Source: Waltergamsia citrina (Eukaryota; Ascomycota; Sordariomycetes; Hypocreales; Bionectriaceae). From it: a stretch of 64,000 nucleotides of DNA. Made by a program: the position numbers and the translations under genes. Below are positions 1 through 11,253 of this stretch, one piece after another. The number at the start of each line of letters is the position of its first letter. Position 1 is the first letter of the stretch. Below the pieces are notes generated by a model. The model saw only the letters and a list, made by a program, of their open reading frames with translations. It did no database searches and was not told the DNA's origin. The stretch lies in contig JAKLNE010000001.1 of NCBI GenBank assembly GCA_022814615.1, positions 1,240,001 to 1,304,000 of the forward strand. The letters are read 5' to 3'.

Positions 1-2614
1 ACCTACGAATGAAGGAGAGGAGCCACGCCTTTACTCTGCTTTGATTGATGGTCACTCAGAGATGATGGAGAACGGCATGCGTCGCCCCAAGTTCCGCATT
101 CAGCTTTCCGGCAACCCTGTTCTTGGAGACGGCAAATCGGACAACCAGAATCACTCTTTGATCTTCTACCGCGGCGAATATATTCAACTGATCGACGCCA
201 ATCAAGACAACTATCTTGAAGAATGTCTCAAAATCCGCAGTGTGCTCGCTGAGTTTGAAGAGATGAAGACGGATAATGTCCCGCCGTACACTCCCGGAGT
301 CAAGAGCGAAGCGCATGACCCTGTTGCTATCCTAGGTGCTCGTGAGTACATTTTCTCCGAGAACATCGGTATTCTTGGTGATATTGCCGCTGGTAAAGAA
401 CAAACATTCGGTACACTTTTTGCCCGTACGATGGCTCAGATTGGTGGCAAGCTCCATTATGGCCATCCCGATTTTCTCAATGGTATTTTCATGACCACTC
501 GTGGTGGTGTCTCCAAGGCTCAAAAGGGTTTGCATCTGAACGAAGACATTTTCGCCGGAATGAACGCCATTCTACGTGGTGGACGCATCAAGCACTGCGA
601 ATATTACCAGTGTGGTAAAGGTCGTGATTTGGGTTTTGGTTCTGTTCTCAACTTCACCACCAAGATTGGCACTGGCATGGGTGAGCAGATGCTCTCGCGC
701 GAGTACTACTATCTTGGCACGCAGCTTCCCATTGATCGCTTCCTCTCTTTCTACTACGCACATGCTGGTTTCCATATCAACAACATGTTTATCATGCTTT
801 CGGTTCAGATGTTCATGATTACTCTGCTCAACTTTGGTGCACTCCGCTATGAAACCCAGGCTTGCGAGTACGACCGAAAGGTTCCTATTACCGATCCGCT
901 ATTCCCCACTGGTTGCGCGAACACCCCGGCTATCATGGACTGGATTTACCGCAGTATCATGTCCATCTTCATCGTCTTCTTTGTTTCCTTCGTGCCTCTC
1001 ATTGCACAGGAGCTCATGGAACGTGGAGTGAAGCGCGCAGCCCTGAGATTCGCCAAGCAGGTGTGCTCTCTCTCACCATTCTTTGAAGTGTTCGTCTGTC
1101 AGATCTACGCGAACTCTGTGCAGCAGGACCTTTCATTTGGTGGTGCGCGGTACATCGGAACTGGTCGTGGTTTCGCTACTGCTCGCATCCCCTTCGGAGT
1201 GCTGTATTCGCGTTTTGCAGGCCCCTCGATCTACTTTGGTGCTCGCTTGCTCATGATGCTGCTGTTCGCAACCTTGACAGCGTGGCAAGCGGCACTGACG
1301 TACTTCTGGATCACTCTTCTCGGTCTCACGATTTCCCCATTCCTGTACAACCCGCATCAGTTCGCCTTCAGTGACTTCTTCATTGACTACCGCGACTTCT
1401 TGCGATGGCTTTCCCGCGGTAACTCGCGCACTCATGCCTCTTCTTGGATTGCGTTCTGTCGGCTTTCACGTACGCGCACCACTGGTTACAAGCGTAAAAC
1501 AGTTGGCGATCCTTCCGGTAAGATGTCCGCGGACGTTCCCCGCGCCGCGATAGCGAACATCTTCTTTGGTGAGATCCTCGCGCCACTGCTTCTGGTAGCG
1601 GTCACTGCTCTCCCATACCTCTTTATCAACGCTCAAACCGGTGTTGTGGCGGATAGACAAGATGATCCTGATGTCGAAATCGAGGCAACTGCTTCATTCG
1701 TTCGCCTAATGGCAGTGGCCTTCGGGCCCGTGGCAATCAACGCAGGATGTCTGGGCATTATGTTCTTCATGGCCTGTTTCATGGGACCCCTTCTCTCAAT
1801 GTGCTGCAAGAAGTTTGGTAGTGTTCTTGCTGGAATTGCGCACGGTGTGGCTGTCGTCATGATGCTCATTTTCTTTGAAGCGATGTTCTTGCTCGAGAGC
1901 TTCAACTTTAAGAGAACACTGGCCGGCATGATTGCTGTCGTTGCACTACAACGTTTCCTGTTCAAGCTCATCGTCTCAACGGCGTTGACGCGAGAGATGA
2001 AGACGGACCAGTCCAACATCGCTTTTTGGAATGGAAAGTGGTACTCCATGGGCTGGCACTCTATTTCGCAACCTGCACGAGAATTCCTCTGCAAGATTAC
2101 AGAGCTGAGCATGTTTGCAGGCGACTTCATTTTGGGACATTGGCTGCTCTTCATGATGCTGCCCTTCGTTTCGTTCCCCAAGATGGACATGCTGCATTCT
2201 ATCATGTTATTCTGGCTACGACCAAGGTATGTCTGCTCTTGATAATAATTCGAATTTGCACAAAACTGACATGACATTCTTAGCCGACAAATTCGCCCTC
2301 CCATTTACTCTTTGAAGCAATCCAAGCTAAGGCGTCGACGTGTCATCCGTTTTGCTATCTTCTACTACGTGATGTTTGTCGTCTTCATTGCGCTGGTAGT
2401 CGGACCCTCTATCGCTGGTGACAAGATTGGTCTCGATATTGGCGAAATGCTGGGTGACCTGCCATTCAGGCTTGTGCAGCCCAATGGTCAGAACAAAGAC
2501 AACACGAATAGCACTTCCGTCACAGGTACTGGTCGTCCAAACTACAGTGGAGCATACCAATTCTCGACCGCGTCTGACGGCGGTGGCGCTACGGACAAGA
2601 TCAAGCTTTTCTAA
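1..2614 (+). CDS. FKS1: 1,3-beta-glucan synthase catalytic subunit (Fks1), 5'-truncated by window edge
   Basis: Plasma-membrane GT48 enzyme that polymerises UDP-glucose into wall beta-1,3-glucan, with Rho1 as regulatory partner. The reading frame is already open at base 2, so the N-terminal half lies outside the window. Two exons are visible, 2-2226 and 2284-2614, joined by a 57-nt GTATGT..TAG intron; together they give about 851 residues of a family usually near 1,900. Seen: the cytoplasmic GT48 block (motifs such as FYRGEYIQLIDANQDNYLEE, NIGILGDIAAGKEQTFGTL, HYGHPDFLNG, TTRGGVSKAQKG, LNEDI.AG), then a long run of hydrophobic segments and a short Asn/Thr/Ser-rich cytoplasmic tail. The stretch at 938-961 corresponds to echinocandin hot spot 2. 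LCB1 follows on the same strand 612 bp downstream. Identification is secure from the unbroken conserved block. Confidence 0.97.
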
Positions 2615-3226
2615 ATTGAACAGAGGTGGGAGGAGGATGGTGCAAGTAGCATAGAGTCTGCATGGTTTTTGCTGTTTAGTGCCTCGTTCATTGTACGAAG
2701 ATGGCACAACATTGTGCGAAGAGAGGTTTTTTTTTTTTTTTTTTTAATTTTAGAATGTTACAAGTGCTTTGCTTATTGTTTATGAGAGAGGGTGGATTGG
2801 CATTGGGTTTCGCTATTGTATTAGAACAGAAAAGCAAAGGAAGATAGACCCAAAACTAGGCTTTGCCTTTATAAGTCCCTATTATCCCTTGAAACATAGT
2901 AATGAAGACCAGCCCAAAGTGAAAGGGATCAATTATCAAGTAGATGCGCTGACCAATTCGTGTCAAGATTTTTCACCAAAAGAATTGGTGTCGCCCGAGA
3001 AAGACACCTCATGCACTGGGTGTCGTCTCCACGCTCCTGCGCCACGTGTGGCTGTCAGGGGAACGCTAATTTTTAATCGTACATTCGTGTGGCACAACAA
3101 GAACTCTATTATACTCAGGCAATGCGCATTGACTCTTCTCCTATCGACGACCACCAGCATCTACCAACCTCACCTTCAAGTCAGATTGAGCTATAGCTTA
3201 GATTGCAGGCGCAAAATATCGGCGCC
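2615..3226. other. Intergenic FKS1 to LCB1
   Basis: 612 bp holding the FKS1 3' UTR and the LCB1 promoter. A 19-nt T tract (2727-2745) lies about 110 bp after the FKS1 stop. An open frame across 2769-3236 has no recognisable motif and runs into the LCB1 start, so I do not call it a gene. Confidence 0.7.
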
Positions 3227-5023
3227 ATGGAGCTAGACACGCTGCAAACACGCTTGTCCGAGCTCACCACTCTGGCATCGTCCAACTTCCAAAAGGTTCC
3301 CGGATCAGCCGTGCTAATCCGTTATATCAAATCAAGCTACCAGAACGATCCGGTGCGGTCCGCCATCGAGCTGTTTTTGGTTCTCTTCTTTATTCGCTAC
3401 CTCCTATCTCCGTCGTATTCTACCGATAAACAAAACTACGTAAAGTTGAGGGAAGATGTACGTATTGTCTCTGCTTACTCTGCCGCGGAAAACCGCCGTC
3501 CCCTAGGTCTGGCCGTCAATCGATGGCGCTGACTCCTCGGAATGAGTTCACGCTGACAGAATTTATTGTGACTTGTAGGAAATAGATGAATTGATCGATG
3601 ACTGGGCACCGGAGCCCCTCGTGGCGGAGCAAACGCCCACAGAGATCATCGAGAACGAGAGGATCCCTGTGATTGTTGGGTAAGATATCTCAGCTTTCTT
3701 TCTTCATTACTGTTGCTAATTAGGCTCTTCATATTAGTCCGACGGGTCCGAAATCGAAACTCTCCAATGGTCGAACGGTGACGAACCTGGCTTCATACAA
3801 TTTCTACAACTTCAACGCGAACGAACAAATCAAGGAGAAGGCCGTGCAGACTCTTCGCACCTACGGCGTCGGACCTTGTGGACCGCCCCAATTCTACGGA
3901 ACCCAAGATGTTCACGTCAAGACTGAAGCCGACATTGCCGCCTATCTTGGTACGGAAAGCTGTATCGTCTACGCCCAAGCCTTCTCAACCATCTCTAGTG
4001 TTATCCCTTCGTTTTGTAAGCGAGGCGACGTTATCGTAGCTGATCGAGCCGTCAACTATTCCATTCGCAAGGGTCTCGAAGCCTCCCGAAGCAACGTCAA
4101 GTGGTACAGCCATGGAGATATGGAGGATTTAGAAAAGGTTATGAAGAGTGTAGCCAAGGAACAGGCCAAAGCCAAGAAGCTTACCCGCAGATTCATCGTC
4201 AGCGAAGGCTTGTTTGAAACAGTCGGAGATGCTTGTGACCTCCCGCGCCTCATCGAGTTGAAGGAGAGGTACAAGTTCCGTATCATACTGGATGAGACGT
4301 GGTCCTTCGGTGTACTTGGCCGCACCGGAAGGGGACTTACTGAAGCGCAAAATGTTGACCCTCAACAAGTGGACATGATCATCGGATCCCTTGCCGGCCC
4401 GCTCTGTGCGGGTGGCGGCTTCTGTGCCGGCGCAAAGGATGTTGTCGAGCATCAACGGATCACTTCTACTGCCTACACGTACTCTGCAGCTTTGCCGGCG
4501 ATGCTGGCTGTCACTGCTAGCGAAACCGTTAGCCTGTTGCAATCCAATCCCGATATCCTGACTCAGTGCCGTGAGAACATCAAGGCTATGAGGGCTCAGC
4601 TTGATCCCCGAAGCGACTGGGTTATGTGCACGAGTATACCCGAGAACCCCATTATGCTCCTAGTTCTGAAGCCTGATGTCGTTAAGGCAAGAAAGCTTGA
4701 CCTTGCGGATCAGGAGAGAATCTTGATTGATTGTGTCGAAGAGGTAAGACATCCCCGGACGAAGTATTCCGTGTCAACTGGCGAATTAATAGTTACTGAC
4801 GTTTTCTTGACAGTCCCTTACAAATGGGGTTCTGATTACCCGACTGAGGACACAGCCCTTGGCACATGCCATTAAGGCGCGCGGAGATGACTGTGTGGCT
4901 CAGCCAGCTCTCAAAATCTGCATCACAACAGCACTTTCCAAGAAGGACATCGAGAAGGCTGGGACCACCATTCGGCATGCCATTACGAAGGTCATGACTC
5001 GCAAGTCGAGCATGAAAGTGTAG
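3227..5023 (+). CDS. LCB1: Serine palmitoyltransferase subunit 1 (LCB1)
   Basis: Non-catalytic subunit of the ER serine palmitoyltransferase, which condenses serine with palmitoyl-CoA in the first step of sphingolipid synthesis; its partner is LCB2. Four exons: 3227-3457, 3579-3679, 3738-4743, 4814-5023, with consensus splice sites and phases that join cleanly to 515 aa. Seen: an N-terminal hydrophobic segment near residues 45-62 (membrane anchor), the alpha-oxoamine synthase fold with TNLASYNFYNF, YGVGPCGPPQFYGT and DETWSFGVLGRTGRG. Cys158 in the GPCGP motif appears equivalent to human SPTLC1 Cys133, the residue altered in hereditary sensory neuropathy. At the position of the PLP-binding lysine of LCB2 the sequence reads GSLAGPLCAGGG with no lysine, as expected for the LCB1 subunit. 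Confidence 0.95.
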
Positions 5024-6219
5024 TTGCCTCGGTCCGCCGCTATTTAGCTCTGCCGATTGTTTATTTGCAATTCGGAAGATCGACACGAGGATCCGGAACG
5101 CTCTCCCGGCATAATGGGGTGCAACGCCTGGATAAGAAGATATCTAGGCAATGATTTTCTGCCCCGATCTGCACTATAGAAACGATGCTAGATTAATGTC
5201 TAATACACAGCGCCGAATTACGCATAACTTGACGCTTGAAGCGGCCCAAGTTTTACGAACACTCATGACGCACGTGCAGATATTGTGAGTTATCTAATGT
5301 GGTCTATCGTCCGTATCATGGTGCAAGAAAGGAGAAGTCCAGGCCAACCTTCCACCTATAAGCACGTCATGACCATACCTTGACGTGGCGGCCAAGATTT
5401 TTACACGAAACCAGAGTGGCTATGTCCCAAAGCTCTAAAAGCTCTAAGCACCAGGCAAACAAGAAAGGGAGTCCATGAGGCTGAGTCTTCCAAGTGTATT
5501 CTTTTATTTGTGAATTACAATTGACGCTGATCTTGATAGTTTGCATCCATGCCCCTTTAATGAACGAAAACAACTAACAAGATTTCTAGAACGGTGATCA
5601 TTACCAGCAGGGAAGGCAGTCCCGGAAACTTCAAGGGATAATGATAGCTGCCAAGTCGGCACACTCTTGTTGTGTTGAGGTCAGGCGCGAATTCCACATT
5701 CCACATGCCACATTCCTCCTGGTGGGCAGCATCGGCGTCGTCCCTTCATCTCCAGCATTCCAATGCGCATTTGTTTACTGTCGTTATTGCCAATTGGCAA
5801 TGGCAGGCTCAGAGTGATGGTAGCGCAGCAACACGCTGCTCGCGCTGTTGGTATATGTATTTTCTATTTCCAGGATCCGCCTCCGCATCCCCATTCTCCT
5901 GATAACCTCAACCGTTGCGATTCCTACTAACTTATACAGGGCCAATTTTTGGCGGCTTCTATCCTTTATGGCCTAGATACATTCCCTTCATACATTCATT
6001 TATACAATCATTGGTATTCATCTGACCCTTCAGCCTTCTGAATTGTCCACCTTCTTGTCGCTCCTTTGACCTATTCTTTCACGATACCTTGGTAGCATTT
6101 GATTGCTGTCGTTCCACTCCTTTTCTACTCAACACTGAGTCCAAATACATTTCTGTTGCAGACTCGCTTCTCAGGTCTGCAAGTCCTTCAACGATCTTGT
6201 GGTGCTCAAAGTTGCTATC
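5024..6219. other. Intergenic LCB1 to GH17 gene
   Basis: 1.2 kb with the LCB1 3' region and the promoter and leader of the GH17 gene. The last 250 bp are rich in pyrimidines and CATT/TTCA words, typical of a fungal transcription start region. Short open frames here lack codon structure or recognisable domains. Nothing else seen. Confidence 0.6.
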
Positions 6220-7527
6220 ATGGTGACCACAAAACTATTCCTGAGCGCGCTTGCGCTGGCGGGCCCCAGCCTTGCGCGTCCTGCTGCAGGTACGAGAAGT
6301 GTTCCATAACCATGGCGTCTCAAAGTGCGAGGGCTGACCAAACTTCTTATAGTTCGACGAGCTGGGGATGCTCAAGCCGACGACGAGCTCACTGTCTTTG
6401 ACGCAAATGTATCTCAGCCAACCCGTGTGGCAGGAGAAGTCGTCTATATGGAGGACGATGGAAGTCCTATGAAGACATCCAAGGAGATGATCATGGTTCT
6501 TCCCACGCCGGTGGCCAACGCCGAATCTGGGACTATGACCACCACTATGACGAGCATGTCCACTGAAACGGTGATGGTTTCTCTGCCCTTCGGCGATGAT
6601 GCGGAAGCCACTCCTATTGTTGTTGCTGGTGGACAGCAACAGCTACCTGAGGAGTCCGACTCGTCAGATTCTGAGGGAAGCTCTTCTGGCAGCACTGACG
6701 TTGGCGCTGGTTCAGACCTCTTTGGAATCTCCTACGCCCCATACCGGGCTGACCACTCTTGCAAGTCGGCCGACGACATCATGGATGACTTCCAGCGTCT
6801 CAAGGGAAAATACTCCCTCGTGCGCATCTACGGCACAGACTGCGATCAAGTTCCCAATGTTGTCTCAGCCGCCAAAAAGATTGGGGTGAAGCTCATGATG
6901 GGAATTTGGGACATCAATGATGTTCAGAATGAAGCCTCCAAGATCGTCGACAGCCTTGAAGGGGACTGGGATATGGTCCACTCCGTTGGAGTTGGAAACG
7001 AGTTGGTCAACAGCGGAGAGGCTTCAGCATCAGACGTTGTGAGCGCCGTATCTCAAGCGCGCAAGGCTCTCCGCAGTTCTGGTTACGAAGGTCCTGTCGT
7101 TACTGTTGACACCTTCAATGCCGCTCAAGCTCATCCCGAGCTTTGCGAGGAGTCAGATTACTGTGCAGTCAACGCCCATGCTTTCTTTGATAGCACTATG
7201 TCTGCTCAAAATGCTGGCAAATGGCTCCAGAACACTGTCAGCCAGGTCAAGTCAGCCTTGTCCAAACCCATGCAAGTCGTCGTTACTGAGACCGGCTGGC
7301 CCACTGAGGGTGCTACCAATGGCAAGGCAGTCCCTGGCCTTGAGAACCAGAAAGCCGCCCTCAGCTCCATCCGCAATGCTTTCTCTGATCACCCAGGAGA
7401 TGTGGTTCTCTTCTCGGCCTTCGATGACATGTGGAAGGAGAAAGACATGAAGACCCTCAACGCTGAAGCACATTGGGGTATCAACGGAGCCAAAGCAAAC
7501 TCCGATCTCGCACTCATGCATCGCTAG
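6220..7527 (+). CDS. GH17 cell-wall glucan beta-1,3-glucosidase (Scw4/Scw11-type)
   Basis: Secreted family 17 glycoside hydrolase predicted to cleave or remodel wall beta-1,3-glucan. Exons 6220-6289 and 6353-7527 give 414 aa. The short first exon supplies the ATG and a signal peptide (about residues 1-20, Leu/Ala-rich); the joined sequence then reads AAVRRAG, a possible Kex2-type processing site. Residues about 40-140 are Thr/Ser/Asp-rich, a likely O-glycosylated linker. The GH17 domain begins at LFGISYAPYRAD (about 145). Probable acid/base Glu240 lies in VGVGNELVN and probable nucleophile Glu336 in VTETGWPTEG. No GPI signal is seen at the C-terminus. Without the first exon the frame would start at an in-frame GTG and lose the signal peptide. 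The family is certain; which SCW/Btg subgroup it belongs to is inference. Confidence 0.92.
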
Positions 7528-8512
7528 ATAGAGTGCAACACTATTCACAATGTGTACTTTCTGATGTACGCGGCTGGTCCGTAAACCCGACTGGTTCCAT
7601 GCTCTTTATGTGTTTCTTTTGTTCCTCTGTTTTGGTATGATTTACGAGGGGTGGTGTCGTTATGGTTGCTCTTGGTGTTTGGAATGTGCTTGGCTCTTGA
7701 GGTGACTTGAGCTTGTGTTGAAACATTGACGGCCTTGTGTTCGAGCTTCTATGCTCGACGAAGGAGGAGTTGGCAAGTTGGATGATCAGTTCATGGAATT
7801 TTACTACGATCAAAAAGAGACTTTGTTATATTCTTACCGCCCTCTAATCTGTGAGGACGTCACTTGGATACAGCATGGTTCAAGTTGTTTGGCTCACCAT
7901 CGTGAAATTGACATGCAATAGCAGCTTAAACCTCCTATTATCAGGGTGAAAGAAAACGTACTAAAAGCTAGTGTCTTCTATCCATGTTGTATAGGAAAGG
8001 GCAGCCTACGAGATTAGATAAGTTTCGGTTAGATACTGTAGGAGAATATCAGTACTAGTAGTTGTTCACCAATAACAACACTTGCGTACAGCCTACAGCG
8101 CCACTGGGATCTGAATATCTTTGTCATTCATCACACATGTAAATACTATCAAGAGGCAAAATCCTGCTCCCGATTCCATGGCGCCAAATGCACGTCAACT
8201 GCACAAGTTTCGAACCCAGCCGCCTGGGGTATCATCATAGTCATGTTCCCATATCCTCCTAGTCTTCCAAATAGTCCAGACAGCTCCTAAAATGCCTGAA
8301 TTGGTAATCCGCCTTAGAAATGATGCTTTAATCGCCAAAATGCGTTTGATCGTCAAAGAGAAACCGCCGTCAAATGCATTAAAATGAAACGTGCTTGACC
8401 GTCGTAGAATGCAAAGTAAACCAATTAGTTGTAAAGAAAAAAAAAAAAAAAAAAAAGGGAGGGAAAAGCCAGAAGATGAAAGCGGCAATCCAGATTCCAA
8501 GCCAAAAGGGTT
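7528..8512. other. Convergent 3' region, GH17 gene and NYN gene
   Basis: 985 bp between two converging genes, so it should contain both 3' UTRs. It has TG/T-rich sequence after 7550 and a 20-nt A tract at 8437-8456. No tRNA or ORF with recognisable content was found. Confidence 0.6.
8437..8456. repeat. A20 homopolymer tract
   Basis: Uninterrupted run of 20 A residues, 56 bp beyond the stop codon of the minus-strand NYN gene. It reads as T20 on that gene's strand. Confidence 0.9.
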
Positions 8513-9880
8513 TTATTCCTTTAGCCAAAGGTCGTCCAATAAGAAATCCAGCTCGATAAGGCGGAATCGATTATCCCAACGAGCTTTCCAAGCCGGATCT
8601 CTCCAAGTAGAAGAACAACAGATATTCCAGCAGATCACTTCAACATGCCAACCCATATTCAAAGCTCGCTCAGCATAGGCAAAGAACCCATCCGAATAAG
8701 GGGCTGGTTTCGCATCTCCAGTGACCAAGACCAATGTACCTTCTTTGCCAAAACATTGCATGACGGTTTCGCCAATACGGGTTTGCAGGGTCTCATCAAC
8801 GTAATCCTCAACATAGCGTGGCTCCTTGGAACCACTAGACGCTTTCGCGCCGTCGCTGTGGACGTGCTTGGGCTCAAGAGTCTTTTTCCTTTCACGGACG
8901 TCGACTCTGTAGTCCAAGTTGCGAAGAACATTAACAAAAGAAGGGTTTGGTCTATCCGGCATCACGGAGCACCCAGCCGTTAGGCATTTTACAGGGCGCT
9001 CACGTGTGATAAAGTCCGTGAGAGCTTTAATGTTGAACGTAGGATTAGGTGTAAAACGAGCTGCAGGAGACAAATTAAATCTGTCCTTCAACGTTTGCAA
9101 GAAGCTGATGTGGATATTAGAGACGTCCAGAAAAACATGAAGTCCGTTCTCGTAAATATCGGGACTCCTGTTTTTCAGATGTTGATCCTCCGCCCAGATG
9201 CTCCAATAGTAATCACGACTGCTCGGATCTGCTAAGGAAGGGAGATGAGTCCGAGCCAAGACAGACTCAGGCACAAAGGACATAGGCCCATTTCGCTGCA
9301 GCTGGTAGCATAATTTCAGCACCGTAGCGTCAGCGATGATCTTGTCTTGACTTGGTGAGCTTGAAGTGCTCGTGGCGGGAGTCTCATAATCGATAGTTTC
9401 AGTGTCTGAAGGTAGTTCGATAGCTGAGTCGGAGTTGTCACTGTATTCCAAAGGCGTTGCCTTAGAAAACCATTCTGACTTGGATGTAGATCCAGCCTTG
9501 TTGCTGGACCATGTGTAATGGTTTGGCCTTGTTGATGTGAGGGGAGCGGCTTCTATGGCGCGAGATTTCGATGAAGATTTATGTTCATTTGGTGAAAAAG
9601 GCCTTCCCACACTCGTTGTTTTACCAAAGATATCAAAGATTCGGGAGAAGTTTCCTAAAGAAGCACCGGACCTGGCGGTATCGTAAGATCCATCGATCGT
9701 GGGAGTTCTACTGCTAGCCGAAGGAGGTCTTGACCTAAGTTGAAGACTAGAGAAATCTCCCAATTTCAAGGTTGCGGAACGTAAGGAAGGGCCGGTAGGA
9801 GTTGCTTCTGTGGAATCTGAATCTTCGTCTGACGGTTCCTCGAGGGCTGCGGACATGGCAGGCTCATTTGGTATTTCCAT
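8513..9880 (-). CDS. NYN/PIN-like domain protein, putative RNase, function unknown
   Basis: Single-exon gene of 455 aa. I start it at the ATG at 9880 because the longer frame begins with TTG right after an in-frame TAG. Residues 1-190 are Ser/Thr/Pro-rich and probably disordered. Residues about 245-430 look like a NYN (PIN-like) fold: the first strand reads HVFLDVSNIHISF with Asp252, a helix carries YVDETL with Asp362 and Glu363, and a later strand reads VLVTGDAKPAPYSDGFF with Asp389. These acidic residues sit where PIN/NYN nucleases bind metal, so metal-dependent RNA cleavage is a reasonable guess, but the third motif reads GDAK where NYN nucleases commonly have GDxD. The C-terminus is Trp-rich (ICWNICCSSTW, WKARWDNRF). 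I know no named homologue. It converges with the GH17 gene. Confidence 0.7.
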   Translation of the reverse strand: MEIPNEPAMSAALEEPSDEDSDSTEATPTGPSLRSATLKLGDFSSLQLRSRPPSASSRTPTIDGSYDTARSGASLGNFSRIFDIFGKTTSVGRPFSPNEHKSSSKSRAIEAAPLTSTRPNHYTWSSNKAGSTSKSEWFSKATPLEYSDNSDSAIELPSDTETIDYETPATSTSSSPSQDKIIADATVLKLCYQLQRNGPMSFVPESVLARTHLPSLADPSSRDYYWSIWAEDQHLKNRSPDIYENGLHVFLDVSNIHISFLQTLKDRFNLSPAARFTPNPTFNIKALTDFITRERPVKCLTAGCSVMPDRPNPSFVNVLRNLDYRVDVRERKKTLEPKHVHSDGAKASSGSKEPRYVEDYVDETLQTRIGETVMQCFGKEGTLVLVTGDAKPAPYSDGFFAYAERALNMGWHVEVICWNICCSSTWRDPAWKARWDNRFRLIELDFLLDDLWLKE

Positions 9881-11253
9881 GGTGGGTGGCAAAGGTGGAT
9901 GGAGAGGGGCTTTGCTCGTCGGTGTCCATGGAATCAACTAGCTGGCCGCAGTCGATTTGAAAGGATCTCGGAATCACAGCTTTCCAAGTTAAACTTATCC
10001 ACAGATACCCAAGATGCTCGGTGGCAGTCCGCAGCTAAGTCGCGTTGATCGAGCGTTGTCAAGGTAGATGTAATCGATTCCGCAAAGGCTCGAAGTGCCT
10101 AGTGATTCTTCGATGGATGATATATAGTGATAACGGCACACTTTCGACGATATAAAAGCAGGATGATTCGTTCGTGGTACGTTTTCGTAGATGGAATCGG
10201 AGAGACTGAAGAGGGGAGACCAAAAGAAATAATCGAGAAGATGATACGAAATAGAGTTTTCCTTTTGGTGAACGTTTGAATTCAAAAGAATAGGAATATA
10301 GTGTACGACAAAATGCAGCGAGATCAGTCGATCGATGCGGGAAAGAAACGAGTAAAGAAACTGAATGAAAGATGCAATGACCGGTCATGACTCTTCGAAG
10401 CATCGAAAGAGGAGCTGGTCGCCACTCTAAACCCCGGAGAACGGGCAGGACTGTCCGAGGGCGGTAGCTGGCCAATAATAGAGGCTCCTGAGACTCCCAG
10501 TCCCACTTTTGAGCTCAAGGGTCGTCGGGTACCAACTTGGACCCTTGCCTTAGGTCACGCCACACCAAGCAGATATGAAAGCCACACTAGAAAGCCACTA
10601 ACTTCCCAGAGAGCCATTCCAATGCTTTGCGCACCATTATTACAGCTTGAAGCCAATGATAGGAATACACAGCAATACCCCCAAACATTGAGGTTGGAGT
10701 CAGAGGCACGACCATCGCAATGAAGGACTAGTCAAAGTTGGCCTAGGTTACCTATACTGAGAACATACGACTTGACACTCGACACTACCATCATCTGTTT
10801 ACAAACAGAATGCATCTGTGCTAGATTCATTTGCTGATATGATATTCGTACGCGGCCTTTATTGCCATCTGCGCGACTGCTCCCCTTGGACTATCAACAG
10901 TTGGCACCGTCTTTGTCCGAGTACTCGAAGACAAGTCCATCCTAATATCGCACGCGAGATACCGCTGGCGTTTGATTGACGATTGCTATTGCCGACGCCA
11001 AGTTTCCAATACCATATACTCCATAGAGCTCCCATTGCTCTCAATTTTGCTTCGTGACAAAAGTCGGAGATGAAGTAGAGGGAAGAAGAAGGGGGGGAAG
11101 CAAAGAACACCGAGAGAAGAGAAGGCCGTTAAACGAGTGTCCGTCACTGATTCCAAGCGTTGTATTTCCTCTTTTGTCCTCTAAATCACCAAGTCCAAAG
11201 GGGATATAGCAACTTTCATAGCATTGTAGTTCCTCGAGTTGATAGACACATAC
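9881..11253. other. Intergenic, NYN promoter and Sds23 3' region
   Basis: 1.37 kb between two minus-strand genes. Minus-strand open frames here (10059-10475 and 9995-10285) overlap each other, have biased composition and show no motif. I see no gene. Confidence 0.55.

Noticed and set aside
1633..2304. 223-codon open frame on the minus strand
   Set aside because: Lies antisense to FKS1 exons; the peptide has no recognisable motif and only mirrors the codon bias of the real gene.
2769..3236. 155-codon frame between FKS1 and LCB1
   Set aside because: No domain, no leader or codon structure, and it runs over the LCB1 start codon; it is more simply promoter DNA.
8195..8260. GGGTTCGAAAC B-box-like word on the minus strand
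   Set aside because: No A box at the right distance and no clover-leaf pairing.
10059..10475. 138-codon minus-strand frame upstream of the NYN gene
   Set aside because: Overlaps another open frame of equal quality, and its Ser/Leu/Arg-rich peptide matches nothing I know.
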